Shown here: positions 23,344-35,103 of the stretch, one piece after another
Layout: each line of letters opens with the position of its first letter
Position numbering within the stretch: the stretch's first letter is position 1
DNA from: Halichondria panicea
Taxonomy: Eukaryota; Porifera; Demospongiae; Suberitida; Halichondriidae
Assembly (NCBI RefSeq): GCF_963675165.1
Contig: NC_087381.1
Coordinates: 1,426,001-1,490,000 of the forward strand
Reading direction: 5' to 3'
Length of the DNA: 64,000 nucleotides
Translations under genes and position numbers: made by a program
The notes under the pieces: generated by a model
What the model was told of the DNA's origin: nothing
The model's database searches: none
Seen by the model: only the letters and a program-made list of their open reading frames with translations

Positions 23344-25242
23344 ATGGAGTTCCTTTACCTACTATTGTTAACTCTCTCTTTCCATCTTATGATTGCTACT
23401 GCTAATTCTGTATCAGTAGAAGCAAACACTGAAGCAGTGGATAACAATACTTGCTGGACAAAGATACAAATACCATGTGAAACTTTATCAACCACATTTA
23501 AGAAGAAGAGGTATCAGCTCAGAGAAGTTCATTGGTTCAAAGGTAATCGAAGATCATGACATGGATTGTTATCCTTGGATGTTTCGTAATCCCATAAATA
23601 AAAAATGTGAATGTAGTAACATTCCACATCACTCTGTACTATGTGATGTTGAAATCAGCAGGACATCCATTCTTGATTGCTATTGTATGACTTACGATAG
23701 TGAGAGCAATGAAACTCAATTAGGAAGATATGTGTATGGTTGTGGACATAAAAGAGACACAGTCTTTTATACACTTCCAAATAACACAGACGATCTTAAT
23801 TCATACTCTTGTGGAAGAATGAACCGCGATTCAACACTGTGTGGGCAGTGTCTACCAGGATATTCAACACTCTTGTACTCATATGAAATGAAATGCATGA
23901 ACTGCACGGGAGAGAACATGACCTACAACTGGATCAAGTACATAGCAGTTGCTTACATTCCATTAACATTCTTCTTTTTCTTTGTCGTAATCTTTAAATT
24001 TAACGGAAATTCTCCTTTGCTGAAGTTGTTCATTAGTATTTCCCAGGGAATCTTTTCACCTATAGTGGCAAGAGCTTTTCTTTCAGTTGTTTCAAGGAAA
24101 GCTTATATTGAAAATTTCACTAGAGCTTTAGGTAGCTTTTATGGTATATGGAATTTAGATTTCTTTCGTACAGTCATTCCACCTATTTGTGGGACGGATA
24201 TCAGTCAAATACAAGTGCTTGCTTTGGATTATGCTATTGCCTTTTATCCATTGGTACTAGTTATTCTGACTTACTTTCTCATTAGTTTGCATAGCTGTGA
24301 TGTACGTATAGTTGTTTGGTTGTGGAGACCTTTTCATAAGGTTTTCAGTTTAGTTGGTTAAAACTGGGATATGGAAGGATCGATTGTGAATGCTTTTGCT
24401 ACCCTCTTTTTACTCTCCTACTTAAAATTTCTCAACACTACTACTGATTTGATAATATTTCCGAAAATGTATGTACTGAAAAACAACAGCAAAGAATACG
24501 CTAAAAAGCATGTACTCTACTATGATACCACAGTGGAATTCTTTGGACATGAGCATCTTCCGTACGCAATAGTAGCTTTGTTTGTCAGAGTTTTCATTGC
24601 AATACTTCCTATAGTGTTTCTGATCGTATATCCAATGAAATGGTTTCAGAAATGTCTCAATGCTTTGAAAATTCAGTGTCAACGCCTTGATATGTTTGTC
24701 AACTGCTACCAAGGTTACTACAAGGATGGAACGAATGGTACCAGAGATTATCGATGGTTTTCTGTGTCATACTTCATATTTCAGCTGATTATGTTCGTAC
24801 TATTCACTATTGTTTTTCTATTGGAGCGTTAGTCACAGTTACTCTCATGTTTTTACACCTCTCATTACGACCATACAAGGAAGGGTTCAAAGTGTATAAC
24901 ATAACAGATGCCTTCATGCTACTGATTCTTAGTGGAGTGTTCATTATGGCAATCGCAGGAGATGAAGCTGACATCAAAGCATCCTACTTCAGTACATTTT
25001 CTTATTTGTTTCTTGCACTCATTGCAATTGTCCCGATAATCTATTTTTTTGTGTTGATCATTTGGTGGCTTCTGGTAAAAAACAACTTTTAAAGCTCAGC
25101 CTGAAACTCCACAAATTGATGAGTCATTTTCAGATAGTGATATTTCACACCGGTTGGAGAATCCATCAGATTATTCATCATCAAATACCCCGCTGATTTC
25201 TGCCCCAAGAGAAGATTCGAAGTATGGCTCAGTTGCATGCTT
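23344..25242 (+). pseudogene. TM3: multi-pass membrane protein pseudogene
   Basis: ATG at 23344 gives a normal signal peptide. A deletion near 23495-23505 shifts the frame before the Cys region. CAA to TAA at 24359-24361 is a nonsense change (VG-Q to stop). A deletion of about 20 bases near 24807 removes part of a membrane segment and shifts frame. A further deletion near 25088 fuses the end of the last membrane segment to the tail and removes the KTWCISKL region. The normal stop is also mutated. A typical TM3 segment is still 294 codons open. The N-terminus is class beta (MEFLYLLLLTL). Confidence 0.92.
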
Positions 25243-26279
25243 GTGTTGTCATTCCAAATATAATGCTGTAGTAAAGTGTCCTGCATTGTATATTATGGTT
25301 GTACAGGTATAGGTGTTTGTGCACAGTGCACAGACATTATGTATTATATGTGCTCATTCCTATAGAGCACTGAAGTGCAAAACCCTCGGTGTTAGTCGGA
25401 GTTGTATAAGCATAATCTGCAACTTGCATCACAAAAACAAAATATTTTGCCAAGTACACACATTATAAATCTTTGCCACAAAAGTAAGTAAAAGAAAGTA
25501 TTGTCACTTAATTGTCACAGAGTGATATACACTTCTTACATATCATATACTAACCAGTTTTGAGTCTTCACATGAAAGTAACAAAGCATGAGCTCCACCA
25601 TAGATAATAGAGCACACTTTGGTATACATGTATGCTTTGATATTAGATTAGGCCTGTGCCAAACATTCAAATTTGTTCACCTATTATTGTTCACACTTGA
25701 TTATTCAACTTCATCAGCTTATTATTCAAATTGATGACACCTATTATTCAACATACACAGCAGTAAAATAAAACACCTATAAATTATATAGATCTAGCAC
25801 CAAGAAATGAGGATTAAGTCATTATTTTAATTTCAGCAGCGAAATAACGAACTTTACACAAAAAATATGGTTTCAACATTGAAAATTAGCCATTTAAAAT
25901 GTGGGCCTCTTCTGAACAGGCCCACATTTTAAATGGCTATAATTTTTAACCCTAGCGATCTAACTATTGCGTCCTGGCAAGGATCGTGTGAATTTACTAA
26001 TAGGTTTTGCAGATTTTATTGTTGCGAATTGATCAACCATTGCAAAGTTTGCAAATGCATGTTTGATGATTGCAAAACATTCTAGTACATAAATACAGAT
26101 ATAATTATGTAGTTTCAATTTAAAGAGTTTTGTATAACACAGTAAAGGTAAAATTATGCCCTTACGCTTCCTTACTTAATACTATGCCATGCATTCATGA
26201 ACATTTTCCTGTATATAAATTATCGCTATACGAGATACACTAAAATGCATACAAATACTAGATCTATACTATAGTTACA
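25243..26279. other. Mosaic intergenic region with inverted spacer sequence
   Basis: 25243-25620 is the family 3' flank (GCACAGTGCACAG, GAGCACTGAAGTGC). 25660-25760 repeats TTATTATTCAA-like units. About 26130-26265 is the reverse complement of 12840-12980. No gene seen. Confidence 0.5.
25888..25938. repeat. Perfect hairpin, 21-base arms
   Basis: AGCCATTTAAAATGTGGGCC and its reverse complement are separated by a nine-base loop (CTTCTGAAC). AAAATTA / TAATTTT flanks extend it with a one-base bulge. It could be a palindromic element end or form a cruciform; there is no poly-T tail to suggest a terminator. Confidence 0.85.
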
Positions 26280-26445
26280 GAGGAAAACAGAGAAAGACTT
26301 GTGGCCCTCGCATATTGTTTCATCAAGAATCTCAACATGGAATATCTGAAGGTCGTTATAGTATTGTCAAAGGTAAGAGTTGTCGTCATGCTATAGTGTA
26401 GTCCATTCCAGCTGTGAAAAAAGAGAGGGTGGGTATAGAATTTCA
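26280..26445 (-). pseudogene. Inverted fragment of Calx-beta gene exon 25 with its acceptor
   Basis: The reverse complement matches about 7611-7775: the end of intron 24, its acceptor, and the first part of exon 25 (the MTTTLTFDN region and the DD.ICEGHESFSVF region, the latter slightly altered). A small deletion breaks the frame. It lies next to other inverted pieces of the TM1 flank (26460-26560) and TM2 spacer (26130-26265), so this is a rearranged patchwork rather than a gene. Confidence 0.85.
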
Positions 26446-27531
26446 ATTCAATATATACCAGTGGAGCTCATACTTTTTTACTTTCATATAAAGACTCAAA
26501 ACTGGTTAGCATAAAGTGTATAAGAAGTGTACATCGATCACTCTGTGCATGACAATTAATACGTATAGTTACTTACTTTGACTTACTTTTGTGGCAAAGA
26601 TTTATAATGTGTGTACTTGGCAGAATATTTTGTATAAACAGTTTTCGTGATGCAAGTTGTAGATTATGCTTATTATTATCCCGGGGTAGAGTGATTGGTG
26701 TGTGTGTCAGTTTGTGTGTGTGTGGACACACTGTTCATTTCCGATTCATGATCATTCCCCATAATGTTAAAGATCATCACAGTGAAAACTTATATACGTT
26801 TCCCGCTGGGCAATGAATATCAATTTGTTGTGGCGCTGTATTGCCTAGGATAGATATTTAAAATCTGTAGTGTACATAGAATCTACAACTGTTTTATAAA
26901 AAATGATAACAATCCTTTGATGTCTGACCACTATGAGTAATATTAACCTATACACTCCTTTCTACCTTCCCTCCCAGTCGCTTCCTCAACTCTCATGATC
27001 ATTCAACTGGAATAGGCCAGACTGCTCATCTGTTATGTGTCAGTATATGACTATCAACACACTCTATACAGGATGGCGAGTGACAAGAGTAACTGCCTGA
27101 GACCAGAAGCCCACCATAATTATCATAAAATTTATACATGAGCAACAATGGAAGAGGCTCAAACTTCATATAATTATACGTATACGTAGAATATATATTT
27201 ATAATGAACATCAAATGCTCTGCATTGATTTGATATGGAATACCTTGCAATTACTATATTTACTGCCAGCTCAATAATTGTAATTGCTGTACATAATATA
27301 ACTTAATTAAGCATGCAATTTGAACTGTTGGGTCCACTATTATCAGCTATTAATTTTAGTTAAGGCTGATGTGCTCTCCCAAAACGGGTCATACCAACTA
27401 TCAAGTGAAATACAAAACTTGTTTTCAGCTTCAATGCATATCTAGTATGTGTGCATGCAGGTGCATGGTTGCTGCAATTGAATACAGAACAAGATATCAA
27501 TAGTCTAAGAAGTATAATTAATAGGCTAGGT
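26446..27531. other. Mosaic region and 5' flank of TM4
   Basis: 26460-26650 is the inverted TM1 3' flank. 26680-26820 is a direct copy of 12220-12365 (GGGTAGAGTGATTGGTGTG ... CATTCCCCATAATGTTAA). 27360-27531 holds the upstream block of TM4. The open frame can be extended to 27451 only with a non-ATG start. Confidence 0.5.
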
Positions 27532-29481
27532 ATGGAGTTCTATTACCTCCTAATGTTAGCACTGTCTTCACATCTTATGATTGCTACTGCTGATTCTGTA
27601 ACAGTAGAATCAAACACTGAAGCAGTGGATAACAATACTTGCTGGACAAAGATACAAATACCCTGTGAAACTTCATCAACCACACAAACTGGTTTAATGA
27701 AAGATCTGAGCTCAGAGAAATGTATTGGTTCAACAGTAATCGAAGATCCTGACCTGGATTGTTATCCTTGGATGTTTCGTAATCCCAGAAATGGAAAATG
27801 TGAATGTAGTAACATTCCACTTCACTCTGTACTATGTGATGTTGAAATCAGCAGGACATCCATTCTAGATTGCTATTGTATGACTTACGATAGTGAGAGC
27901 AATGAAACTCAATTAGGAAGATGTGTGTATGGTTGCGGGCATAAAACAGACACTGTGTTTTATACACTTCCAAATAGCACAGACGATCTTAATTCATACT
28001 CTTGTGGAAGAATGAATCGCGATTCAACACTGTGTGGAAAGTGTCTACCAGGATATTCACCACTCTTGTACTCGTATGAAATGAAATGCAAGAACTGCAC
28101 GGGAGAGAACATGACCTACAACTGGATCAAGTACATAGCAGTTGCTTACATTCCTTTAACATTCTTCTTTTTCTTTGTCGTAATCTTCAAATTCAATGGA
28201 ACTTCACCAATGCTGAAAGGTTTCATTAGTATTTCCCAAGGACTTTTTTCACCTATAGCTGTTAAAGCTTACTTTTCCGTTACTTCAAGGAAAGCTTATA
28301 TTGAGAATTTCACCAGAGCTTTAGGTAGTTTTTATGGTATCTGGAATTTGGATTTCTTTCGTGCTGTCAATCCACCTATTTGTGCAACAGACATCAGTCA
28401 AATACAAGTGCTTGCTTTGGACTATGCTATTGCCTTTTATCCATTGGTACTGGTTATTCTGACTTACTTTCTCATTAGTTTGCATAGCCGTGATGTACGT
28501 ATAGTTGTTTGGTTGTGGAGACCTTTTCATAAGGTTTTCAGTTTAGTTAGTCAAAACTGGGATATGAAAGGATCGATTGTGAATGCTTTTGCTACCTTCT
28601 TTTTACTCTCCTACTTAAAAATTCTCAATGTTACTGTTGATATACTAGTGTTCACTGAAATGTATGTACTGAAGGCAAACAGCAAAGAATATGTTATAAA
28701 GCATGTACTTTACTATGATGCCACAGTGGAATTCTTTGGACAGGACCATCTTCCGTACGCAATAGTAGCTTTGTTTGTCGGAGTTTTGGTTGTAATACTT
28801 CCTATAGTGTTTCTGATTGTATATCCAATGAAATGGTTTCAGAAATGTCTCAATGCTTTGAAAATTCAGCGTCAACGTCTTGACATGTTTGTCAATTGTT
28901 ATCAAGGTTACTACAAGGATGGAACGAATGGTACCAGAGATTATCGATGGTTTTCAGTGACTTACTTTTTTCTTCAGCTGATTGTGTTCGTACTATTTAC
29001 GTTCTCGCAAAGTATCTATTGTTTTTCTATCGCAGTGTTATTCATAATTACCCTCATGTTTATGCAACTCTCACTACGACCATACAAGGAAGAATTCAAA
29101 GTGTACGACATAACAGATGCCTTCATGCTACTGATTTTTGGTGGAATGTTCATTATGGCAATCGCAGGAGATGAAGCTGACATCAAAGCTTCCTACTTCA
29201 GTACATTTTCTTATTCATTTCTAGCACTCCTTGGAATTATCCCGATTATTTACTTTCTTGTAGTAACTATTTGGTGGCTCCTGGTAAAGAAACAACTCAA
29301 AACTTGGTGCATCAGCAAACTTCGTAGCTTTCGAGCTCAGCCTGAAATTCCACAAATTGAAGAGTCGTTTTCAGACAGTGATATTCCACACCGGTTGGAA
29401 AATCCATCAGATTACTCATCACCAAATACCCCGCTGATTTCTGCCACTGGAAAAGATGCAAAGTATGGTTCAGTTGCTTGA
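27532..29481 (+). CDS. TM4: Cys-rich multi-pass membrane protein, intact (649 aa)
   Basis: Start chosen at the ATG that begins MEFYYLLMLALSSHL, matching all relatives; upstream in-frame codons are ignored. All ectodomain Cys and core motifs seen in TM2 are kept. Copy-specific changes include FRAVNPPIC (Asn for Ile), KGFISISQGLF instead of KLFISVSQGIF in the second hydrophobic block, and FGQDHLPYA. The tail ends KDAKYGSVA. The KGF variant is shared with TM5 and TM9, pointing to exchange between copies. Confidence 0.9.
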   Translation: MEFYYLLMLALSSHLMIATADSVTVESNTEAVDNNTCWTKIQIPCETSSTTQTGLMKDLSSEKCIGSTVIEDPDLDCYPWMFRNPRNGKCECSNIPLHSVLCDVEISRTSILDCYCMTYDSESNETQLGRCVYGCGHKTDTVFYTLPNSTDDLNSYSCGRMNRDSTLCGKCLPGYSPLLYSYEMKCKNCTGENMTYNWIKYIAVAYIPLTFFFFFVVIFKFNGTSPMLKGFISISQGLFSPIAVKAYFSVTSRKAYIENFTRALGSFYGIWNLDFFRAVNPPICATDISQIQVLALDYAIAFYPLVLVILTYFLISLHSRDVRIVVWLWRPFHKVFSLVSQNWDMKGSIVNAFATFFLLSYLKILNVTVDILVFTEMYVLKANSKEYVIKHVLYYDATVEFFGQDHLPYAIVALFVGVLVVILPIVFLIVYPMKWFQKCLNALKIQRQRLDMFVNCYQGYYKDGTNGTRDYRWFSVTYFFLQLIVFVLFTFSQSIYCFSIAVLFIITLMFMQLSLRPYKEEFKVYDITDAFMLLIFGGMFIMAIAGDEADIKASYFSTFSYSFLALLGIIPIIYFLVVTIWWLLVKKQLKTWCISKLRSFRAQPEIPQIEESFSDSDIPHRLENPSDYSSPNTPLISATGKDAKYGSVA

Positions 29482-30690
29482 AGTGTCATTCCAGAGCCAT
29501 GGTTGTAATGCTAAAGTTGACTGTACTGAAAGTGTAGCTTCCCTTCACATACAAGTATATAGGTGTTTGTGCACAGTGCACAACTATAGTGGTAGAGACA
29601 ACATGTCATAATTACTAGAGCACTACAGTGAAAAACAGTGTTAGTCGAGGTTGAATAGCTTTATAAGTGACAGAAAATAGTTATTGTTACTGCATGAGCC
29701 ATCATGTAATAATTCAGTATCATAGTTTGATGTACAATTCTTGCAACTTTGTTATAATAATTATTGTTCTACTATATTATTATAGGTAGTTCCACCGGTA
29801 TTGAGTCTTCACATGGAAATAACAGGGCTCCTCCACATGGCAATTTACAGGAAGGAGGCAACTAGCCTCGAGACCAGGCCTATTAAAATTAATCGGCCTG
29901 GATTCGAGGCTAGGAGGCAACTGACCGCAATTTGTTTCCCCGGAAACCACACCCACTAATTATCGCATAGAAGCACATGCAAAATCGCAAAATTAATTGC
30001 AGAAAACTGCTATTTACCTGTTCTCCTTCTCTTTTCTTCATCAACAAGACAGTGATAGAGCTCATTTCTGCTCATTCTATATACCTAGTTAGCTAGTTAT
30101 CTAGAAGTTAGCTAGCTAGAACTATTAAAAGCTAGCGAGGTGAGTCACATGAAACTTGAAGTTCAATGGTACAGGAGGCAAGGACCTCCTCTGCCTCATT
30201 GCTAGTTACACCCCTGTAAGTCTCATGTACCTCAGATGTAATGTTCTGTTACTACTATAATTTATTGATCATTTGTTTCGTGCATATGTATAGCCTCGTT
30301 CGGCCTGGGAACAAGACTAATGCTAATTAATCTTTAAAAAATTTAGGTACTCATGTGATATCTCCTCTGGTACATGTGCATGTGCATGAAACGCGTTCGA
30401 AAGTGAATATCATTAAGTACAATGAAAATCTTAGCAGCACTTAGCAGTTTGACATAGCATAATTTTTACATAGCTAGAATCCGCATAGTAAGACGCTCCA
30501 TCCCCGCATGTGCTCCTGGTATACGTCAAGAGACTTTTTATGACAAATTGGTTTAGTACCTCGTGTCTGAACATACTATTAGCAAGATTGTTGAAACTCA
30601 CCGTCACTGCATATATCAATGGGTTTCATTCTCAATACTGCATGTGTATGTAGCAATCAGTTAATTGCAGTCATTGCATGCTTATATAAT
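29482..30690. other. 3' flank of TM4 and spacer
   Basis: 29570-29582 is the GTGCACAGTGCAC flank motif. 29869-29912 is a short hairpin (TAGCCTCGAGACCAGGCC / GGCCTGGATTCGAGGCTA). 30230-30690 is paralogous to 39010-39480 and, inverted, to 53950-54420 and 57390-57850. No gene supported. Confidence 0.55.
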
Positions 30691-30904
30691 ATACCGTATA
30701 GAGGGTAATTTTCTTGGGGCAAAATATTCGTGGTTTTCGTGGGTGACGGTCTGACCACGAATATTTTACCCACGAATGAAGCGACCTTGCCTACCTTTAC
30801 CTGCAGTGCAAGCAGCAACCACGAAAATATTATCCACGAAATGACTAAATACTGCTCAACCACGAATATATTTTGTCCTCCAAAAATTACCCGCTAGACG
30901 GTAT
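30691..30904. repeat. MITE with ACCGTATAG...CTAGACGGT ends (copy 1)
   Basis: Ends TACCGTATAGAGGGTAATTTT and AAAATTACCCGCTAGACGGTA are inverted repeats, flanked by TA. The inside is a series of ATATTCGTGG / CCACGAATAT units in both orientations around CTTTACCTGCAGTGCAAGC. Other copies: 39483-39849, 53736-53946, 57180-57389, and half a copy at 63648-63787. It lies at the same relative site upstream of class-alpha TM genes, so it was present before the array duplicated. Confidence 0.85.
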
Positions 30905-30985
30905 AGTATTTTCGACACCTTGTAATATTAATGGTACACACAGCGGAATTTTCATGATGGTATTACGCAATGTAGCGTAGCTCAC

Positions 30986-31887
30986 TTACAGTGGCCCTGA
31001 GGTATACACCTGCTCCATTTTGCGCTTGCGGTTCATTTTGCAGTTCAACTGCGTTTCTGCAGTTCGCTTTTGCAGTTCGCTTTTGCAGTTTGTTCTGGAG
31101 TTCGCTTTTGCAGTTTGCTTCTGCAGTTGACTTTTGCAGTTGCTCAATCTCACAATAATCACATGACATCAACATGTGCTTTAATAAGAAACAGACAAGA
31201 GAATAATTATGCTGGCTATATAATTATAGCTAGCTAGCTGTGTCTAATTCTAATATCTGTGCATGTCTGTCTGTGTTTTATCATGGCACATTTGCAACAA
31301 CTCAACGGTATACGGTAGGATATATGCATGCAGACATTGAATAGCTACCCCATTTCAACATATCTGTTGATGGAATACTTTTACTCGTGGAGACCTTACA
31401 AATAATCGTTCATACACAGACAGACACAGCAGAGATATTAGACACAGTTAGCTATAGCCAGCATAATCATTGGCTTGCCTGTTTCTTATTAATAATTAGA
31501 TGTTGCAACAACATAATTATATGTTGTTGCAACATCTTGTTGTTTATTATTGTGGTAACCTGTTTCTACAGGCTTGCTATCAGCATTTCTATAGGTCCTG
31601 CTGTACAATCTATGTCCTTAATGCTGTAAAATCATATTGAATTGTGATGTCAGTGATCATTGTGATTGAGCAACTGCAAAAGTCAACTGCGAACTGCAGA
31701 AGCCAACTGCAGAAGCCAACTGCAAAAGTCAACTGCGAACTGCAGAAGCCAACTGTAAAAGCCAACTGCAGAAGCCAACTGCAAAAGCCAACTGCAGAAG
31801 CGTAGTTGAACTGCAGAAGCGCAGGTGAACTGCGAAATGAACCGCAAATGCAAAATGGAGTAGGTGTATACCTCAGGGCCACCGTAA
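30986..31887. repeat. 0.9-kb foldback element with minisatellite arms
   Basis: Ends are TTAC(A/G)GTGGCCCTGAGG and its reverse complement. Left arm 30986-31165 and right arm 31665-31887 carry tandem 11-13 base units of the CAGTTCGCTTTTG / AACTGCAGAAGCC type. The inner 31180-31270 and 31410-31500 are also inverted repeats of each other (AGAAACAGACAAG, ATGCTGGCTATA). Almost the whole element can fold back. No transposase is present. Confidence 0.8.
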
Positions 31888-31949
31888 TAATTACCAGTTG
31901 ATTGACTATTTCAGTTGACTATATACATTTAGATCATGTTTGCCATAAA

Positions 31950-32282
31950 TACTGCAATTTGATTGGCTAAAGGAAGTGTTCTGTCCAAACTTAGAAAATC
32001 AAGTACACATGCATGTATATATACTTATAGAAAATCATGTACTTACTGAAAATCATGTACTTCACTTAGAAAATCATGTAGCAAAGATCAGATAAGAACA
32101 TTCAAATCTGATTGGCTAAATACTCATGGTTGCTATGATCTAAAATGCTTAGACACTGTTTAGGAAGTTTCCACATGATTTAGAAGTCCTCAGGGCTAGT
32201 AGAACCCTCACTGCGTTCGGGATACTACAACCAGCCCTTTGGGCTTCTAAATCATATAGAAACTTCCTAAACAGTGTCTAAC
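31950..32282 (+). repeat. Hairpin MITE, second copy
   Basis: Same family as 18990-19270, opposite orientation: GTTTAGGAAGTTTCCACA ... AGGGCTAGTAGAACCCTCAC ... GGGCTTCTAAATCATATAG ... CTTCCTAAAC. Its 5' part has a threefold AGAAAATCATGTACTT repeat. Confidence 0.75.
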
Positions 32283-32498
32283 TATTATATATAATTATAT
32301 AAATGAAAAAGAAAACAGAGTATTCATAATTAAAATTCCGTGCAATACATAAATAATGAAACATTCTAATATTGTTTACTGTTTCACTTTCATCTCCAAA
32401 ATAATACATTTTACCAGGTGCATGCTGATGCTCTACTAAATAGGCTTACGCTTACCGAATAGATCGAGAACAAGATCCCTCAGTTATAAGATTTAGAT

Positions 32499-34433
32499 AC
32501 GGAGTTCTATTACCTCCTAATGTTAACACTCTCTTCTCATCTTGTGATTGCTACTGCTGATTCTGTACCAGTAGAAGCAAACACTGAAGCAGTGGATAAC
32601 GATACTTGCTGGACAACGGTACAAATGCCCTGTGAAATTACATCAACGACACCAGCTGGTTTAATAAAAGATCTCAGCTCTATTGGTTCAACAGTGATCA
32701 AAGATCATGACCTGGATTGTTATCCTTGGATGTTTCGTAATTCAGCAAATGGAAAATGTGAATGTAGTAACATTCCACATCACTCTGTACTTTGTGATGC
32801 TGAAATCAGCAGGATATCCATTCTTGATTGCTATTGTATGACTTACGATAGTGAGAGCAATGAAACTCAACTAGGAAGATGTGTGTATGGTTGCGGGCAT
32901 AAAACAGACACCGTCTTTTATCCACTTCCAAATAACACGGACGATCTTAATTCATACTCTTGTGGAAGAATGAACCGCGATTCAACACTGTGTGGAAAGT
33001 GTCTACCAGGATATTCACCACTCTTGTACTCATATGAAATGAAATGCATGAACTGTACGGGAGAGAACATGACCTACAACTGGATCAAGTATATAGCAGT
33101 TGCTTACATTCCTTTAACATTCTTCTTTTTCTTTGTCGTAATCTTCAAAATAAATGGAACTTCACCAATGCTGAAAGGTTTCATTAGTATTTCCCAAGGA
33201 ATGTTTTCACCTATAGCGGTAAGAGCTTTTCTTTCAGTTGTTTCAAGGAAAGCTTTTTATATTGAGAATTTCATTAGAGCTTTAGGTAGCTTTTATGGTA
33301 TATGGAATTTGGATTTCTTTCGTACAGTCATTCCACCTATTTGTGCAACGGACATTAGTCAAATACAAGTGCTTGCTTTGGATTATGCTATTGCCTTTTA
33401 TCCATTGGTACTGGTTATTCTGACTTACTTTCTCATTAGCTTGCATAGCCGTGATGTATGTATAGTTGTTTGGTTGTGGAGACCTTTTCATAAAGTTTTC
33501 AGTTTAGTTGGTCAAAACTGAGATATGGAAGGGTCGATTGTGAATGCTTTTGCGACCTTCTTTTTACTCTCCTACTTAAAATTTCTCAACACTACTACTG
33601 AGTTGCTAATATTTACTAGAATGTATGTACTGAAGGACAACAGCAAAGAATATGTTATAAAGCATGTACTTTACTATGATGCCACAGTGAAATACTTGGG
33701 ACAAGAACATCTTCCGTACGCAATAGTAGCTTTGTTTGTCGGAGTTTTTGTTGTAATATTTCCAATAGTGTTTCTGATTGTATATCCCATGAAATGGTTT
33801 CAGAAATGTCTTAATTGTTTCAAAGTTTAGCATCAACGTCTTGACATGTTTGTCAACTGTTATCAAGGTTACTACAAGGATGGAACGAATGGTACCAGAG
33901 ATTATCGCTGGTTTTCTGTTACCTACTTTTTTCTTCAGATGATTGTGTTCGTACTATTCTCAGTCTCGCTAAGTATCTATTGTTTTTCCATCGGAGTGAT
34001 ATTCATAATTACCCTCATGTTTATGCAACTGTCATTACGACCATACAAGGAACAATTCAAAAAGTATAACATAACTGATGCCTTCATGCTGCTGATTCTT
34101 AGTGGAGTGTTTATTATTATCATCGCAGGAGACGAAGCTGGCATCAAAGATTCCTACTTCAGTAGATTTTCTTATTCATTTCTAGCCCTCATTGCAATTG
34201 TCCCGATAATCTACTTTCTTGTAGTAACTATTTGGTGGCTCTTGGTAAGGAAACAATTCAAAACTTGGTGCATAAACAAACTTCGTAGCTTTCGTGCTCA
34301 GCCTGAAATCCCACAAATTGATGAGTCATTTTCGGAGAGTAATATTCTAGAGAATCCATCAGATTACTCATCATCAAATACCTCGCTGATTTCTGCCCCA
34401 GGAAAAGATTCAAAGTATGGCTCTGTTGCTTAA
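32499..34433 (+). pseudogene. TM5: multi-pass membrane protein pseudogene (lost ATG, two nonsense codons)
   Basis: The family ATG has become ACG at 32499-32501; the next in-frame ATG (32520) would leave only a shortened signal peptide. TGG to TGA at 33519-33521 (NWDMEG becomes N-stop) and CAG to TAG at 33828-33830 (KIQRQR region) interrupt the same frame, with no net frameshift between 32520 and 34433. A three-base insertion gives RKAFYIEN. Class-alpha upstream block, but the core is a mosaic: KGFISISQG as in TM4/TM9 and RAFLSVVSRKA as in class-beta copies. The tail lacks the DIPHR segment (SNILENPSDY). Confidence 0.92.
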
Positions 34434-35103
34434 TTGTGCTGTATAGCCATGATTGTATGCTGAGTAGTAGAGTGTATTGTCTGAAAGTGTAGCTTAAGCC
34501 TACACAAATAGGTGTTTGTGCACAGTGCACAGTATACATGCATAGAGACTATGTTTTTGTGTTCTTAAAAACTAGAGCGCACTAAATTGCAACCCCCTCA
34601 GTGTTATTCGGATTCTATTTTGGTATGGGAATGTATGATGAAATAGTTATGGGTGTGAGAGCAGCCTCCACTACACACATTGCCTATAGCTATCTATAGT
34701 GCTATTAAATGAAGTTGTAGGTTCCAAAAGAGTGTCATGTATATTATAGAGCACACGTAGTGCATGCACACAACAATAATAAATAATGGTGATAAAATAT
34801 TCACTATAAATATAAAATTATTATATATACACAAGAGTACATGTACTCCTGATATGAACTTATTTGTGGGCCCACTATATAGCTATATTACAAGTTTTCA
34901 GGCCTGGTATAGTATGATGAAAGCACCACGGGTGCTGATACCTCGGCGGATGAGTCAAAGCTACATAACATAAAGCCATAGGTATTGCTAATACACACGT
35001 GATACTATTTGTCACGACAGAAGAGATTTAAAGGTAAAGAACCTGCAGCGTACAAGCTGAGACCCACACATGAGAAGCAAGTGTTGTTGGCTGTTTTTTA
35101 CAG
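34434..35103. other. TM5-TM6 spacer, left of the piggyBac-like insertion
   Basis: Paralogous to 42191-42910 and, inverted, to 60775-61435. It carries the GTGCACAGTGCAC motif near 34517. No gene seen. Confidence 0.6.

Noticed and set aside
27451-27531. N-terminal extension of TM4
   Set aside because: It needs a non-ATG start; all relatives align from 27532, where the signal peptide begins.
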